Of a DNA stretch of 64,000 bases, positions 1-9,132 are shown one piece after another. The stretch comes from JBFKQC01 sp041627895 (GTDB lineage Bacteria; Pseudomonadota; Alphaproteobacteria; Rhodobacterales; Rhodobacteraceae): the NCBI GenBank assembly GCA_041627895.1, contig JBFKQC010000004.1, positions 1 to 64,000 of the forward strand, given 5' to 3'. The position numbers and the translations under genes are program-made. Every line of letters starts with the position of its first letter. The first letter of the stretch is position 1. Under the pieces are notes generated by a model. The model saw only the letters and a program-made list of their open reading frames with translations, had not been told where the DNA came from and did not search any database.

Positions 1-1
1 G

Positions 2-922
<921 letters not shown>

Positions 923-947
923 CTATTGTTTTCAATGGCTTAAACTA

Positions 948-2237
948 ATGGACACGATTTTTGCACTGGCGACGGCCCGCGGCAAGTCGGGTGTCGCCGT
1001 GGTGCGCGTTTCCGGGCCGCAGGCGTGGCGCGCGGCCGAGCGGCTGGCGGGATCGCTGCCGGCGGCACGGTCCACGGCGGTGCGGCGGTTGCGCGACCGC
1101 GCAGGCGAGGTTCTCGACCAGGCGCTGGTGCTGCCGTTTCGCGCGGGGCACAGCTCTACCGGCGAGGATGTGGTCGAGCTGCACCTGCACGGCAGCATGG
1201 CGGTGGCCGCCGCGGTGCTGCAAGAACTGGCGGCGATGCCCGGGCTTCGCCAGGCCGAGGCCGGCGAGTTTTCCCGCTGCGCGCTGGAAAACGACCGGCT
1301 GAACATTTCGCAGATCGAGGGGCTCGGGGACCTGATCGATGCCGAGACCGCCGCGCAGCGGCGTCAGGCGATGCGGGTGTTTTCGGGGCGTCTCGGCGAA
1401 CGGGTCGAGGCGTGGCGCGGCAAGCTTGTTCGCGCGGCGGCCCTGCTGGAGGCGACGATTGATTTCGTCGACGAGGACGTGCCGGTGGATGTGCGTCCCG
1501 AGGTCGATGCGCTGCTCGAAAACGTGGGCCGCGACCTGGCCGGCGAGATCGCCGGCGTGGGGATCGCCGAGCGGATCAGAGACGGGTTCGAGGTTGCCAT
1601 CGTTGGGGCGCCGAATGCCGGGAAGTCGACGCTGTTGAACTATCTTGCGCAGCGAGACGCGGCGATCACGTCGGACATCGCCGGGACGACCCGCGACGTT
1701 ATTGAGGTTCGGATGGACCTCGAGGGGCTTGCGGTCACGCTGCTCGATACCGCGGGGCTGCGCGAAGGCCGCGACGAGATCGAACGAGTTGGGATCGAGC
1801 GTACCCGCCGGCGGGCGAGCGAGGCCGACCTTCGGGTGTTCCTGGTGGATGCGTCGCCGGAAGAGTTGGGGATCGTCCCGCTTGAGGATGATATCGTGGT
1901 GCGGGCCAAGGGCGATCTGCATCCGGACGAGGGGTGCTCTGTATCCGGGAAGACCGGGGCGGGGGTGCGTGAGCTGCTGCGGCGGATCGCGGATGTCCTC
2001 GCCGGGCGGGCCGCAGGGGTAGGGACGGCGACGCATCTTCGCCACAAGACGGCGATGCAGCAAGCGGTGAACGAACTGGCGCAGGCGCGGGCCGAGCTGG
2101 AGCATGGCGAGGCGCGGGTGGACCTTGCGGCCGCGCAATTGCGCGCGGCGGTCGCCAGCCTGGATTCATTGGTTGGACGGATCGACGTCGAGCAGGTATT
2201 AGACGAAATCTTCGCACGATTCTGCATCGGCAAGTAG
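948..2237 (+). CDS. mnmE: tRNA uridine-5-carboxymethylaminomethyl modification GTPase MnmE
   Basis: MnmE works with MnmG to modify the wobble uridine (U34) of several tRNAs in the cytoplasm. The 429 residues show the N-terminal tetrahydrofolate-binding domain (about 1-115), a helical domain, an inserted G domain with G1 GAPNAGKST (220-228), G2 around TTRD (247-250) and G3 DTAG (267-270), and the C-terminal family signature CIGK as the last four residues, with the Cys used in catalysis. The G4 motif reads RAKGD rather than the usual NKxD, so only Lys and Asp are conserved. ATG at 948 gives the normal N-terminus DTIFALATARGKSGVAVVR. It lies between rho and mnmG, its functional partner, which follows after its stop. 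Confidence 0.97.
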   Translation: MDTIFALATARGKSGVAVVRVSGPQAWRAAERLAGSLPAARSTAVRRLRDRAGEVLDQALVLPFRAGHSSTGEDVVELHLHGSMAVAAAVLQELAAMPGLRQAEAGEFSRCALENDRLNISQIEGLGDLIDAETAAQRRQAMRVFSGRLGERVEAWRGKLVRAAALLEATIDFVDEDVPVDVRPEVDALLENVGRDLAGEIAGVGIAERIRDGFEVAIVGAPNAGKSTLLNYLAQRDAAITSDIAGTTRDVIEVRMDLEGLAVTLLDTAGLREGRDEIERVGIERTRRRASEADLRVFLVDASPEELGIVPLEDDIVVRAKGDLHPDEGCSVSGKTGAGVRELLRRIADVLAGRAAGVGTATHLRHKTAMQQAVNELAQARAELEHGEARVDLAAAQLRAAVASLDSLVGRIDVEQVLDEIFARFCIGK

Positions 2238-2240
2238 GAG

Positions 2241-2256
2241 TGTTTCACGTGAAACC
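2241..2256. promoter_or_regulatory. parS: parS site 1 (ParB-binding palindrome) at the start of mnmG
   Basis: TGTTTCACGTGAAACC matches the widely conserved parS sequence TGTTTCACGTGAAACA at 15 of 16 bases, and its 14-bp core (2242-2255) is a perfect palindrome. ParB loads on parS as a CTP-dependent clamp, and ParA then moves the origin region. The site lies 3.3 kb upstream of parB and covers the translation start region of mnmG. Its identity rests on sequence match and on the parAB genes nearby; binding itself is inferred. Confidence 0.9.
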
Positions 2257-4117
2257 GCGCGGATTCGACGTTGTCGTGATCGGCGGCGGGCACGCGGGGG
2301 TCGAGGCCGCCCACGCCGCGCATCGGATGGGTGTGTCCACCGCGCTGATCACCTTGTCACGCGCCGGCATCGGCGTGATGTCCTGCAATCCGGCTATTGG
2401 CGGGCTCGGCAAGGGCCACCTGGTGCGCGAGGTTGACGCGCTGGATGGCGTGATGGGCCGCGCCGCGGACCGCGCGGGAATCCAGTTCCGGCTGTTGAAC
2501 CGGCGGAAGGGGCCGGCTGTGCAGGGGCCACGCGCGCAGGCCGACCGCAAGCTTTACCGCAATGCGATTCAGGATGCCGTGTCAGCGGCCGCGAACATAA
2601 CGGTGATCGAAGGCGAAGCAGTCGACCTGATCATGTCGGGGGACCGGGTTGCAGGGGTTGTCCTGCCCGATGGCGCCCGGGTCGAGGGCCAATGTGTCGT
2701 GATGACCGCGGGCACTTTTCTGCGCGGGGTCATTCACATTGGCGACGTGCGCCGCGATGGTGGACGCTGGGGTGACAGGCCGTCGGTCCGGCTTGCGGAA
2801 AGGATCGACGAATTCGGTCTGCCGCTCGGCCGATTGAAGACCGGAACGCCGCCGCGGCTGGACGGACGGACGATCGACTGGGAGGGGCTGGAAATGCAGC
2901 CCGGCGACGAGGATCCCGTGATGTTCTCGTTCCTGTCTTCCGGGGTCAGCGCGCGGCAGATCTCCTGCGGCATCACCCATACCAACGCGCGGACGCATGA
3001 GATCATCGAACGGAACCTGTCTCGGTCGGCGATGTATGGCGGGCATATCGACGGTGTCGGGCCGCGATATTGCCCGTCGATCGAGGACAAGGTCGTCCGG
3101 TTTGCCGACAAATCCTCGCACCAGGTCTTTCTGGAACCCGAGGGGCTGGACGATCCGACGATCTATCCGAACGGAATATCCACGTCGTTGCCGGCGGATG
3201 TGCAGGAGGCTTATGTGCACTCGATCGCGGGTCTCGAGGCGGCGCGCATCCTGCAGCCGGGATACGCGATCGAGTACGACTACGTGGACCCGCGCGCGCT
3301 GGACGTGTGCCTTTCGGTGAAATCGGTGCGCGGCCTGTATCTGGCGGGTCAGATCAACGGCACCACGGGGTATGAGGAGGCCGCAGCGCAAGGCGTCGTC
3401 GCGGGGCTGAACGCCGCGGCCGCGGCGAGGGGTGTCGACAAGATCGCCTTCAGCCGCACGGAGTCGTATATCGGTGTGATGATTGACGACCTGATCACCC
3501 GGGGCGTCAACGAACCCTATCGCATGTTCACGTCCCGGGCCGAATACCGGCTGTCGCTTCGTGCGGACAATGCCGATCAGCGCCTTACCCCCCTGGGCAT
3601 GGGGATCGGCTGTGTCGGGGCAGAGAGGCGCGCTGTCTATCTGAGGAAGGCGGATGCCTTGTCGGCAGCGAAGGCGCGGCTGGTGGCGCGTTCCTATACG
3701 CCGAAAGAGCTCGCCAAGGCCGGGTTTGCGGTCAAGGAGGACGGCAAGCGCCGGACTCCATTCGACTTGTTGGCGTTTCCCGACGTCACGTTCGTCGATG
3801 TACAGCGCCTGGACACAGCGTTCGCCGGTTTGCCTTTGGAAGTGGTCGAGCAACTGGAGCGCGACGCGCTATATGCGAACTACATCAGTCGGCAAAGCGA
3901 AGACATCGCCGCCGTCCGGCGCGACGAGGCGGTCGAGATTCCGGAAGAATTTGCGTTTGACGAGCTTCCGGGGCTGTCGGCGGAACTTGCCGGGAAGCTG
4001 TCCGCGATACGCCCGCGCAGCCTCGGACAGGCAGCGCGGATCGAGGGGATGACGCCGGCGGCGTTGACGCTGTTGCTGGCCCGGCTGAAACAGGCAGGCC
4101 GCAAGAGAACCGCGTGA
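2249..4117 (+). CDS. mnmG: tRNA uridine-5-carboxymethylaminomethyl modification enzyme MnmG (GidA)
   Basis: FAD-dependent partner of MnmE in wobble-uridine modification. The N-terminus carries the dinucleotide-binding motif VVVIGGGHAGVEAA, followed by CNPAIGGLGKGHLVRE and the second family block NGTTGYEEAAAQG; the C-terminal helical domain that binds MnmE is complete (about 622 residues, family length about 620-630). Two in-frame GTG codons are possible. GTG 2240 would give MFHVKP but has its AGGAG touching the start; GTG 2249 has AGGAG (2236-2240) eight bases upstream and is preferred here. Either way the parS palindrome occupies the start region. The gene ends in TGATG overlap with rsmG. 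Confidence 0.95.
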   Translation: MKPRGFDVVVIGGGHAGVEAAHAAHRMGVSTALITLSRAGIGVMSCNPAIGGLGKGHLVREVDALDGVMGRAADRAGIQFRLLNRRKGPAVQGPRAQADRKLYRNAIQDAVSAAANITVIEGEAVDLIMSGDRVAGVVLPDGARVEGQCVVMTAGTFLRGVIHIGDVRRDGGRWGDRPSVRLAERIDEFGLPLGRLKTGTPPRLDGRTIDWEGLEMQPGDEDPVMFSFLSSGVSARQISCGITHTNARTHEIIERNLSRSAMYGGHIDGVGPRYCPSIEDKVVRFADKSSHQVFLEPEGLDDPTIYPNGISTSLPADVQEAYVHSIAGLEAARILQPGYAIEYDYVDPRALDVCLSVKSVRGLYLAGQINGTTGYEEAAAQGVVAGLNAAAAARGVDKIAFSRTESYIGVMIDDLITRGVNEPYRMFTSRAEYRLSLRADNADQRLTPLGMGIGCVGAERRAVYLRKADALSAAKARLVARSYTPKELAKAGFAVKEDGKRRTPFDLLAFPDVTFVDVQRLDTAFAGLPLEVVEQLERDALYANYISRQSEDIAAVRRDEAVEIPEEFAFDELPGLSAELAGKLSAIRPRSLGQAARIEGMTPAALTLLLARLKQAGRKRTA

Positions 4118-4743
4118 TGGGCAGGGATCGGCAGGCCTTCGCCGAGGCCTGGGATGTGTCACGTGAAACGCTGGATCGCCTTGAGCGCTATGAGGCGCTG
4201 ATCGCGAAGTGGAACCCGGCCATCAACCTCGTCGCCCGATCCACGCTCGACAACATATGGACCAGGCACTTCGCCGATTCGGCCGCGGCCTTTGCCATCG
4301 CCGGCTTGGATCGTGGGAAATGGGTGGACCTCGGATCGGGCGGCGGGTTCCCAGGCATGGTCGCGGCGATCCTGGCACAGGAAAAGGCGCCGGAAATCCA
4401 GGTGATCTGTATCGAATCCGACATTCGGAAATGCGAATTCCTGCGCACAGTCGCCCGCACGTTGGGGCTGGATGTCGGCGTGCTGTCCCGCCGCATCGAG
4501 GAAACGCCGCCGCAGGCCGCGCAAGTGGTCTCGGCGCGGGCGCTGGCACCCCTTCCGAGACTTCTGGACCTCGCCCACCGGCATCTCGCGCCGGGTGGCC
4601 ACGCGATCTTTCTCAAGGGCGCGAACTGGCGCGACGAAGTGGAAACGGCGCTTGAAACCTGGCGCTTCGCGGTAGAAAACCATCCCAGCCCCACGAGCCC
4701 CGACTCGGCCATTCTCAGAATCGGAGACATCGTCCGTGCTTGA
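4117..4743 (+). CDS. rsmG: 16S rRNA (guanine-527-N7)-methyltransferase RsmG (GidB)
   Basis: Class I SAM-dependent enzyme that methylates G527 of 16S rRNA. The SAM-binding motif I reads VDLGSGGGFPG, followed by an acidic motif II (VICIESD), a standard RsmG arrangement over about 208 residues. ATG 4117 overlaps the mnmG stop as TGATG; GTG 4114 would add one residue. Residues VSRET near the N-terminus are encoded by a second parS palindrome, a feature often kept in alphaproteobacterial RsmG. The 3' end overlaps parA by 8 bases, so translation of rsmG and parA is probably coupled. Confidence 0.95.
   Translation: MGRDRQAFAEAWDVSRETLDRLERYEALIAKWNPAINLVARSTLDNIWTRHFADSAAAFAIAGLDRGKWVDLGSGGGFPGMVAAILAQEKAPEIQVICIESDIRKCEFLRTVARTLGLDVGVLSRRIEETPPQAAQVVSARALAPLPRLLDLAHRHLAPGGHAIFLKGANWRDEVETALETWRFAVENHPSPTSPDSAILRIGDIVRA
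4155..4170. promoter_or_regulatory. parS: parS site 2 inside rsmG
   Basis: TGTGTCACGTGAAACG matches parS TGTTTCACGTGAAACA at 14 of 16 bases and keeps the central TCACGTGA. It lies 1.9 kb from site 1 and 1.4 kb upstream of parB. It is read in a different frame from site 1 (VSRET here, FHVK there), so the shared sequence is a DNA constraint and not a protein one. Confidence 0.82.
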
Positions 4744-5545
4744 CCCCCTGCGGACCAACCACCCGAAAATCATCGCAATCGCCAACCAGAAGGGCGGAGT
4801 CGGCAAGACGACGACCGCGATCAACCTTGGCGCCGCGCTGGTGGACGAAGGCTATGCGGTGCTGATCGTCGATCTCGACCCGCAGGGCAACGCCTCGACC
4901 GGTCTGGGCCTGCATGCCCCGGACCGAAGGGTGACGACCTATGATCTGTTGCTCGAAGACGCGCCGCTGGCCGATGTCATCCACGCCACGCATATCGACG
5001 GCCTGCTGATCGCGCCATCGACCACCGATCTGAGCTCGGCGGATATCGAACTGGTCGCCAACGAAAAGCGCAGTTTTCTTCTGCACGACGCGCTGCGCCA
5101 GCCCGCGATCGACCGTTACGAGCTGGATTATATTCTGATTGACTGCCCGCCCTCGCTAAGCTTGCTGACCGTGAACGGAATGGTTGCGGCGCATTCGGTG
5201 CTGGTGCCGTTGCAGTCGGAATTCTACGCGCTCGAAGGCTTGTCGCAACTGATGCTGACGATCAGGGAAGTGCGCCAGACCGCGAACCCGAACCTGCGGA
5301 TCGAGGGCGTCGTGCTGACGATGTACGACGCGCGCAACAACCTGTCGCTGCAGGTCGAGGCAGACGCACGAGAGAACCTGGGCGATCTGGTCTACAAGAC
5401 GGTGATCCCGCGAAACGTGCGTGTCAGCGAGGCGCCGTCCTACGCGGTGCCGGTGCTGGAATACGACCCGGCGTCGAAGGGAAGCCAGGCCTACCGCGCG
5501 CTGGCAAAGGAAATGATCGGGCGCCAGGTGGTCCCGGCGGGATAG
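4736..5545 (+). CDS. parA: Chromosome partitioning ATPase ParA (Soj family)
   Basis: ParA is a deviant-Walker ATPase that binds nucleoid DNA and drives ParB-parS complexes apart. The N-terminus shows the ParA-type P-loop KGGVGKTTTAIN, then VDLDPQGNASTG (switch I) and IDCPPSLSLLTVN (Walker B). The length of 269 residues fits chromosomal ParA and lacks the long N-terminal DNA-binding domain of plasmid type Ia proteins. GTG at 4736 has GGAGA eight bases upstream and overlaps the end of rsmG by 8 bases. parB follows after 9 bases, forming the usual parAB pair beside two parS sites. Confidence 0.97.
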   Translation: MLDPLRTNHPKIIAIANQKGGVGKTTTAINLGAALVDEGYAVLIVDLDPQGNASTGLGLHAPDRRVTTYDLLLEDAPLADVIHATHIDGLLIAPSTTDLSSADIELVANEKRSFLLHDALRQPAIDRYELDYILIDCPPSLSLLTVNGMVAAHSVLVPLQSEFYALEGLSQLMLTIREVRQTANPNLRIEGVVLTMYDARNNLSLQVEADARENLGDLVYKTVIPRNVRVSEAPSYAVPVLEYDPASKGSQAYRALAKEMIGRQVVPAG

Positions 5546-5554
5546 GAGGGCAGG

Positions 5555-6448
5555 ATGGCCGACAAGAAACCGGAACGCCGCGGCCTGGGCCGCGGGCTCT
5601 CCGCACTGATGGCCGACGTCGCGCCGGTCGAGGCACTGCGAACCGAGCGCCCGGCCAAGGCCGGCGAACAGATGGTGCCCGTCGAGAAAATCCGCCCGAA
5701 CCCGAACCAGCCGCGACGCGACTTCAGCGCCGACCAGTTGGAGGATCTCGCCAACTCGATCCGCGAGAAAGGCATCATTCAGCCACTGATCCTGCGCGAG
5801 GTCGCCGACAGCCCCGGAACCTATGAAATCGTTGCGGGCGAGCGCCGCTGGCGCGCCGCGCAGACGGTGCAGTTGCACGAGGTTCCCGCGCTGGTCCGCG
5901 ATTACGATGACAGCGAAGTGCTGGAAATCGCAATCATCGAGAACATCCAGCGCGCCGATCTGAACCCCGTGGAAGAGGCCGCGGGATATCGCCAGTTGAT
6001 GGACCGCTTCGGCCACACCCAGGAAAGAATCGCCGAGGCCCTTGGCAAGAGCCGCAGCCACGTCGCCAACACCCTGCGCCTGCTATCCTTGCCCGAGTCG
6101 GTGCAGAAGATGCTGCGCGAGGGGCGCCTGACCGCCGGCCATGCAAGGGCGCTCGTCACCAGCGACCGGGCGGAAGAACTGGCGCAAGTGATCGTGCGCA
6201 AGGGCCTTTCCGTCCGCGAGGCCGAAAGGCTGGTGCAGGCGAAAGGCGTGGGCAAAGCGAAAGCACCGGCCGCACCGGCCGCGAAGGACGCCGACACGCT
6301 GGCGCTGGAACAGGACCTGTCGGCGGCGCTTGGGCTAAAGGTGCAGATCGACCACGCCGGGACGGGAGAAAGCGGCAAGCTATCGATCATCTATCCAGAC
6401 CTCGACGCGCTGGACCGGCTCTGCAACATCCTGTCGAGCGCGCGCTAG
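5555..6448 (+). CDS. parB: Chromosome partitioning protein ParB (CTP-dependent DNA clamp)
   Basis: ParB binds parS, slides as a CTP clamp and recruits ParA. The N-terminus has the short ParA-stimulating motif (GLGRGLSALM). The CTP-binding domain follows, with RPNPNQPRRDF and GERRWRAAQ (the arginine-rich nucleotide box), then a helix-turn-helix around ALGKSRSHVANTLRLL and a C-terminal dimerisation domain, for 297 residues in all. A strong AGGAGGG precedes ATG 5555. The stop codon lies inside the first arm of a 14-bp perfect inverted repeat, so termination may begin right at the end of this gene. Confidence 0.97.
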   Translation: MADKKPERRGLGRGLSALMADVAPVEALRTERPAKAGEQMVPVEKIRPNPNQPRRDFSADQLEDLANSIREKGIIQPLILREVADSPGTYEIVAGERRWRAAQTVQLHEVPALVRDYDDSEVLEIAIIENIQRADLNPVEEAAGYRQLMDRFGHTQERIAEALGKSRSHVANTLRLLSLPESVQKMLREGRLTAGHARALVTSDRAEELAQVIVRKGLSVREAERLVQAKGVGKAKAPAAPAAKDADTLALEQDLSAALGLKVQIDHAGTGESGKLSIIYPDLDALDRLCNILSSAR

Positions 6449-6487
6449 AGCGCATTCCGCGATCTTCGATTCACGGAATGCGCTCTA
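6446..6487. terminator. 14-bp perfect inverted repeat at the parB 3' end
   Basis: TAGAGCGCATTCCG (6446-6459) is exactly inverted as CGGAATGCGCTCTA (6474-6487) around a 14-base loop. It starts with the parB stop codon. It sits between convergent parB and hemW, so a bidirectional terminator is likely, but no T-tract follows on either strand. It could equally be a dispersed palindromic repeat. Confidence 0.55.
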
Positions 6488-6502
6488 TCCGGCTGGCCGA
6501 GC

Positions 6503-6546
6503 GCAATTTCGCGACGCTTCGCCGGACCGGCTTCGCTTGAAATTGC
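6503..6546. repeat. Second inverted repeat between parB and hemW
   Basis: GCAATTTC (6503-6510) pairs with GAAATTGC (6539-6546), and the loop holds a nested GCCGG/CCGGC palindrome (6521-6531). On the minus strand the structure starts just after the hemW stop codon, so it may terminate hemW. Confidence 0.45.
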
Positions 6547-6547
6547 T

Positions 6548-7705
6548 TTAGCCCGTTTCGGCGCCCGCCAACAACTCGCGCAGGATCGCGTTCAACAGGG
6601 GGCGGCCCCTGGCCGTCACACGCAGCCGCCCATCGCTGAACTCAACCAGGTCACTTTCGTTAAGCAATTGAATTTGTTTTATAAATTCAGGATCGGCCTT
6701 CTCGATCTTCACGCCTTCGGCGAGGCGAAGCCCCATCAACAGCCGCTCGGCGAAAACGTCCTCTGCTGTCAGAACACATCGCCCGGTTTCTCCGCTGCCG
6801 CGCGTTTCCACCGAACGCAGCCAAGTCGCCGGGCTTAATTCAGTCTCGACACCGATCCGCTGGCCGGCAAGCGTCAGCCGGCCATGCGCGCCCGGCCCGA
6901 TACCGGCCCAATCGCCAGAGCGCCAGTAGATCAGGTTATGCCTGCACTCGGCGCCCGGTCGCGCATGATTCGAGACTTCGTAGGCCGGAATGCCCGCCGC
7001 CTCGCACAATTCCTGCGTGGCCTCGAACAGATCGGCACCAAGATCGTCGTCAGGCAATCCCGGCAGACGACCGCGGCGGAACCGGTCGCCAAAGGCGGTG
7101 CCGTCCTCGATCGTAAGCTGATAAAGCGACAGGTGCCCGGGTTCCAGCGCCAGCGCGCGCCGCAGCTCCGCCCGCCAGTCGCCGAGGCTCTGGAACTGCC
7201 GCGCATAGATCAGGTCGAAGCTCACGCGTGGGAAGATGTCGTGCGCAAGCTCAACTGCCCGCATCGCTTCGTCCACGCTGTGCAGCCGGCCGAGCGCGCG
7301 CAGATCGTCGTCGTTCAGCGCCTGCACACCGACCGAAACACGGTTCACGCCTGCGTCGCGAAACCCCCTGAACCGAGACGATTCCACCGACGTCGGGTTC
7401 GCCTCAAGCGTGACCTCCAGGTCGTTGGCCATGCTCCACGTGTCGCGCGCTTTTTCGAGAACCGCGCCGACAAGTTCCGGGTCCATCAGGCTGGGTGTGC
7501 CGCCGCCAAAGAACACGGTGGAAAGCACCCGCCCCCCGGTCACGGCGCCGACACGGTCGATCTCGGACAAATAGGCGCGGCGCCAGCGGTCCTGTTCGAT
7601 GGTACTCGCAACGTGCGAGTTGAAATCGCAGTAAGGGCATTTCGCGGCGCAGAACGGCCAATGGATGTACAGGCCGAACCCCGCCGTTTGCCAGCGCTCA
7701 GGCAA
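6548..7705 (-). CDS. hemW: Radical SAM heme chaperone HemW (HemN-like)
   Basis: Radical SAM protein of the HemW branch, thought to bind heme and hand it to respiratory proteins; it is not the oxygen-independent coproporphyrinogen oxidase. The cluster motif CAAKCPYCDF (Cys19, Cys23, Cys26) lacks the extra cysteine typical of true HemN (CxxxCxxCxC). FGGGTPSL and the HemN C-terminal domain are also present. The 385-residue length is normal. The only usable start after the last upstream in-frame stop is TTG at 7705, which overlaps the rdgB stop by 8 bases, so translation is probably coupled. It is the last gene of a leftward rph-rdgB-hemW run. Confidence 0.93.
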   Translation of the reverse strand: MPERWQTAGFGLYIHWPFCAAKCPYCDFNSHVASTIEQDRWRRAYLSEIDRVGAVTGGRVLSTVFFGGGTPSLMDPELVGAVLEKARDTWSMANDLEVTLEANPTSVESSRFRGFRDAGVNRVSVGVQALNDDDLRALGRLHSVDEAMRAVELAHDIFPRVSFDLIYARQFQSLGDWRAELRRALALEPGHLSLYQLTIEDGTAFGDRFRRGRLPGLPDDDLGADLFEATQELCEAAGIPAYEVSNHARPGAECRHNLIYWRSGDWAGIGPGAHGRLTLAGQRIGVETELSPATWLRSVETRGSGETGRCVLTAEDVFAERLLMGLRLAEGVKIEKADPEFIKQIQLLNESDLVEFSDGRLRVTARGRPLLNAILRELLAGAETG

Positions 7706-8306
7706 AGCAGGCGGCCACCAGTTTGGCGAAGGCTTCGGCGCGGTGGCTCATGGCGTGCTTCTTCGCGGGATCCATCTCGCCGAACGTCTCTGTTTCACCC
7801 GAAGGCAGGAAAACCGGATCGAACCCGAACCCGCGGTCGCCGCGCATCGGCCAGACCACTTCGCCCCGCACGGTACCCTCGAAAATCTCGTCGTGCCCAT
7901 CCGGCCAGGCAAGGCAGAGCGTGCAGCAGAACCGCGCGGAACGGGGCAGCGGCGCTGCCTTTTCCTCGAGCAGCGTCCAGACCCTCGTCATCGCCATCGC
8001 GAAATCGCGCCCGTTGCCGGTTTCCGCCCAATCGGCGGTGTGCACCCCGGGGGCACCGTCCAGCGCGTCGACCATGATGCCGCTGTCATCGGACAAAGCG
8101 GGCAGCCCGGTCTCACGCGCGGTGAAATGGGCCTTGATCCGGGCGTTGCCGGCGAAGGTCGATTCGGTCTCTTCCGGCTCGGTCAGGCCGAACTCGGCGG
8201 CAGAGCGGACATCAACCGAAAACGGCTCTAACAAGGCCCTTATCTCGCGCAGCTTGCCGTCGTTGTGCGAGGCGATGACCAGCGTGCCCTCCTCGAACCG
8301 GCGCAT
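7698..8306 (-). CDS. rdgB: Non-canonical purine NTP pyrophosphatase (RdgB/HAM1 family)
   Basis: Hydrolyses dITP, XTP and similar deaminated nucleotides to the monophosphates, keeping them out of DNA and RNA. The N-terminal substrate loop reads IASHNDGKLREI, and LSDDSGIMVDAL carries the metal-binding acidic residues; the C-terminal SHRAEAFAKL block is typical. ATG 8306 is one base after the rph stop and gives 202 residues, near the family norm; a start 14 codons upstream lies inside rph and is less likely. It is the middle gene of rph-rdgB-hemW, an order common in alphaproteobacteria. Confidence 0.94.
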   Translation of the reverse strand: MRRFEEGTLVIASHNDGKLREIRALLEPFSVDVRSAAEFGLTEPEETESTFAGNARIKAHFTARETGLPALSDDSGIMVDALDGAPGVHTADWAETGNGRDFAMAMTRVWTLLEEKAAPLPRSARFCCTLCLAWPDGHDEIFEGTVRGEVVWPMRGDRGFGFDPVFLPSGETETFGEMDPAKKHAMSHRAEAFAKLVAACFA

Positions 8307-8307
8307 T

Positions 8308-9018
8308 TCAGCCCACCGCCGCCCTTTGCGCGGCAACCAGGTCGCCAACGCCTGCTTCGGCCAGCGCCATCAACTCGCCCAGCTCGGCTTGCGAAAACGT
8401 GGCGCCCTCGGCCGACATCTGCACCTCGACCAGCCGTCCCGTGCCGGTCATCACGAAATTTCCGTCGACACCGGCCTCGCTGTCCTCGGGATAATCGAGG
8501 TCCAATATCGGCTGGCCGGCATAGACGCCGCAGCTGACCGCCGCGATATGGTCGGTCAGCGGATCTGTGATCACATCACCGGCCTTCATCAGCCTGTTCA
8601 CGGCGAGCCGCAACGCGACCCAGCCCCCGGTGATCGCGGCACACCGTGTGCCGCCATCGGCCTGGATCACGTCGCAGTCGACGGTGATCTGCCGCTCACC
8701 CAGTGCCACCCGGTCGACACCGGCGCGCAGCGCCCGACCGATCAGCCGCTGGATCTCCTGCGTGCGCCCCGACTGCCCCGCCTTCGCCTCGCGCCGCATC
8801 CGCGTGTTCGTGGCCCGCGGCAGCATGCCGTATTCGGCCGTCACCCAGCCCAACCCGGTGTTCTTCAGAAACGGCGGCACGCGTTCCTCCAGCGAGGCGG
8901 TGCACAGCACATGCGTATCGCCGCAGCGGATCAGGCACGAGCCCTCGGCATGCCGGGTCACGCCGGTCTCGATGGACACGGGGCGCATTTCATTCAGCTC
9001 TCTGCCAGAGGGTCGCAT
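8308..9018 (-). CDS. rph: Ribonuclease PH
   Basis: Phosphorolytic 3'-5' exoribonuclease that trims tRNA 3' ends, acting as a ring of subunits. The protein starts MRPSGRELNEMRPVSIETG, the standard N-terminus, and has the conserved GWVTAEYGMLPRAT and RTQEIQRLIGRALRA blocks. The 236 residues match the family. ATG 9018 is chosen over an ATG ten codons upstream because GGAAAGGA lies at good spacing before it. hrcA diverges on the other strand, so the promoter for this leftward operon must lie in the short gap to the right. Confidence 0.95.
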   Translation of the reverse strand: MRPSGRELNEMRPVSIETGVTRHAEGSCLIRCGDTHVLCTASLEERVPPFLKNTGLGWVTAEYGMLPRATNTRMRREAKAGQSGRTQEIQRLIGRALRAGVDRVALGERQITVDCDVIQADGGTRCAAITGGWVALRLAVNRLMKAGDVITDPLTDHIAAVSCGVYAGQPILDLDYPEDSEAGVDGNFVMTGTGRLVEVQMSAEGATFSQAELGELMALAEAGVGDLVAAQRAAVG

Positions 9019-9132
9019 GTCAATCCTTTCCACGGGGGCCGCGCACACTTACCTGTCAGGCGGTTTCCAGCGCAACCCCGATTGACGACCGGCCCCGGGA
9101 ACCTTTAATGACGGATGCCCCGGAACCGACCG

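Noticed and set aside
945..2138. Long open frames antisense to mnmE, mnmG, mutS, the ABC genes and the macroglobulin
   Set aside because: They mirror real genes in GC-rich DNA, show no family motifs and have Arg/Ala/Pro-rich composition typical of shadow frames.
7698..8348. Longer rdgB start at 8348
   Set aside because: It would overlap rph by 41 bases. ATG 8306 directly after the rph stop gives the usual N-terminus.
9019..9132. CIRCE heat-shock operator before hrcA
   Set aside because: No TTAGCACTC-N9-GAGTGCTAA-like inverted repeat is present between rph and hrcA.
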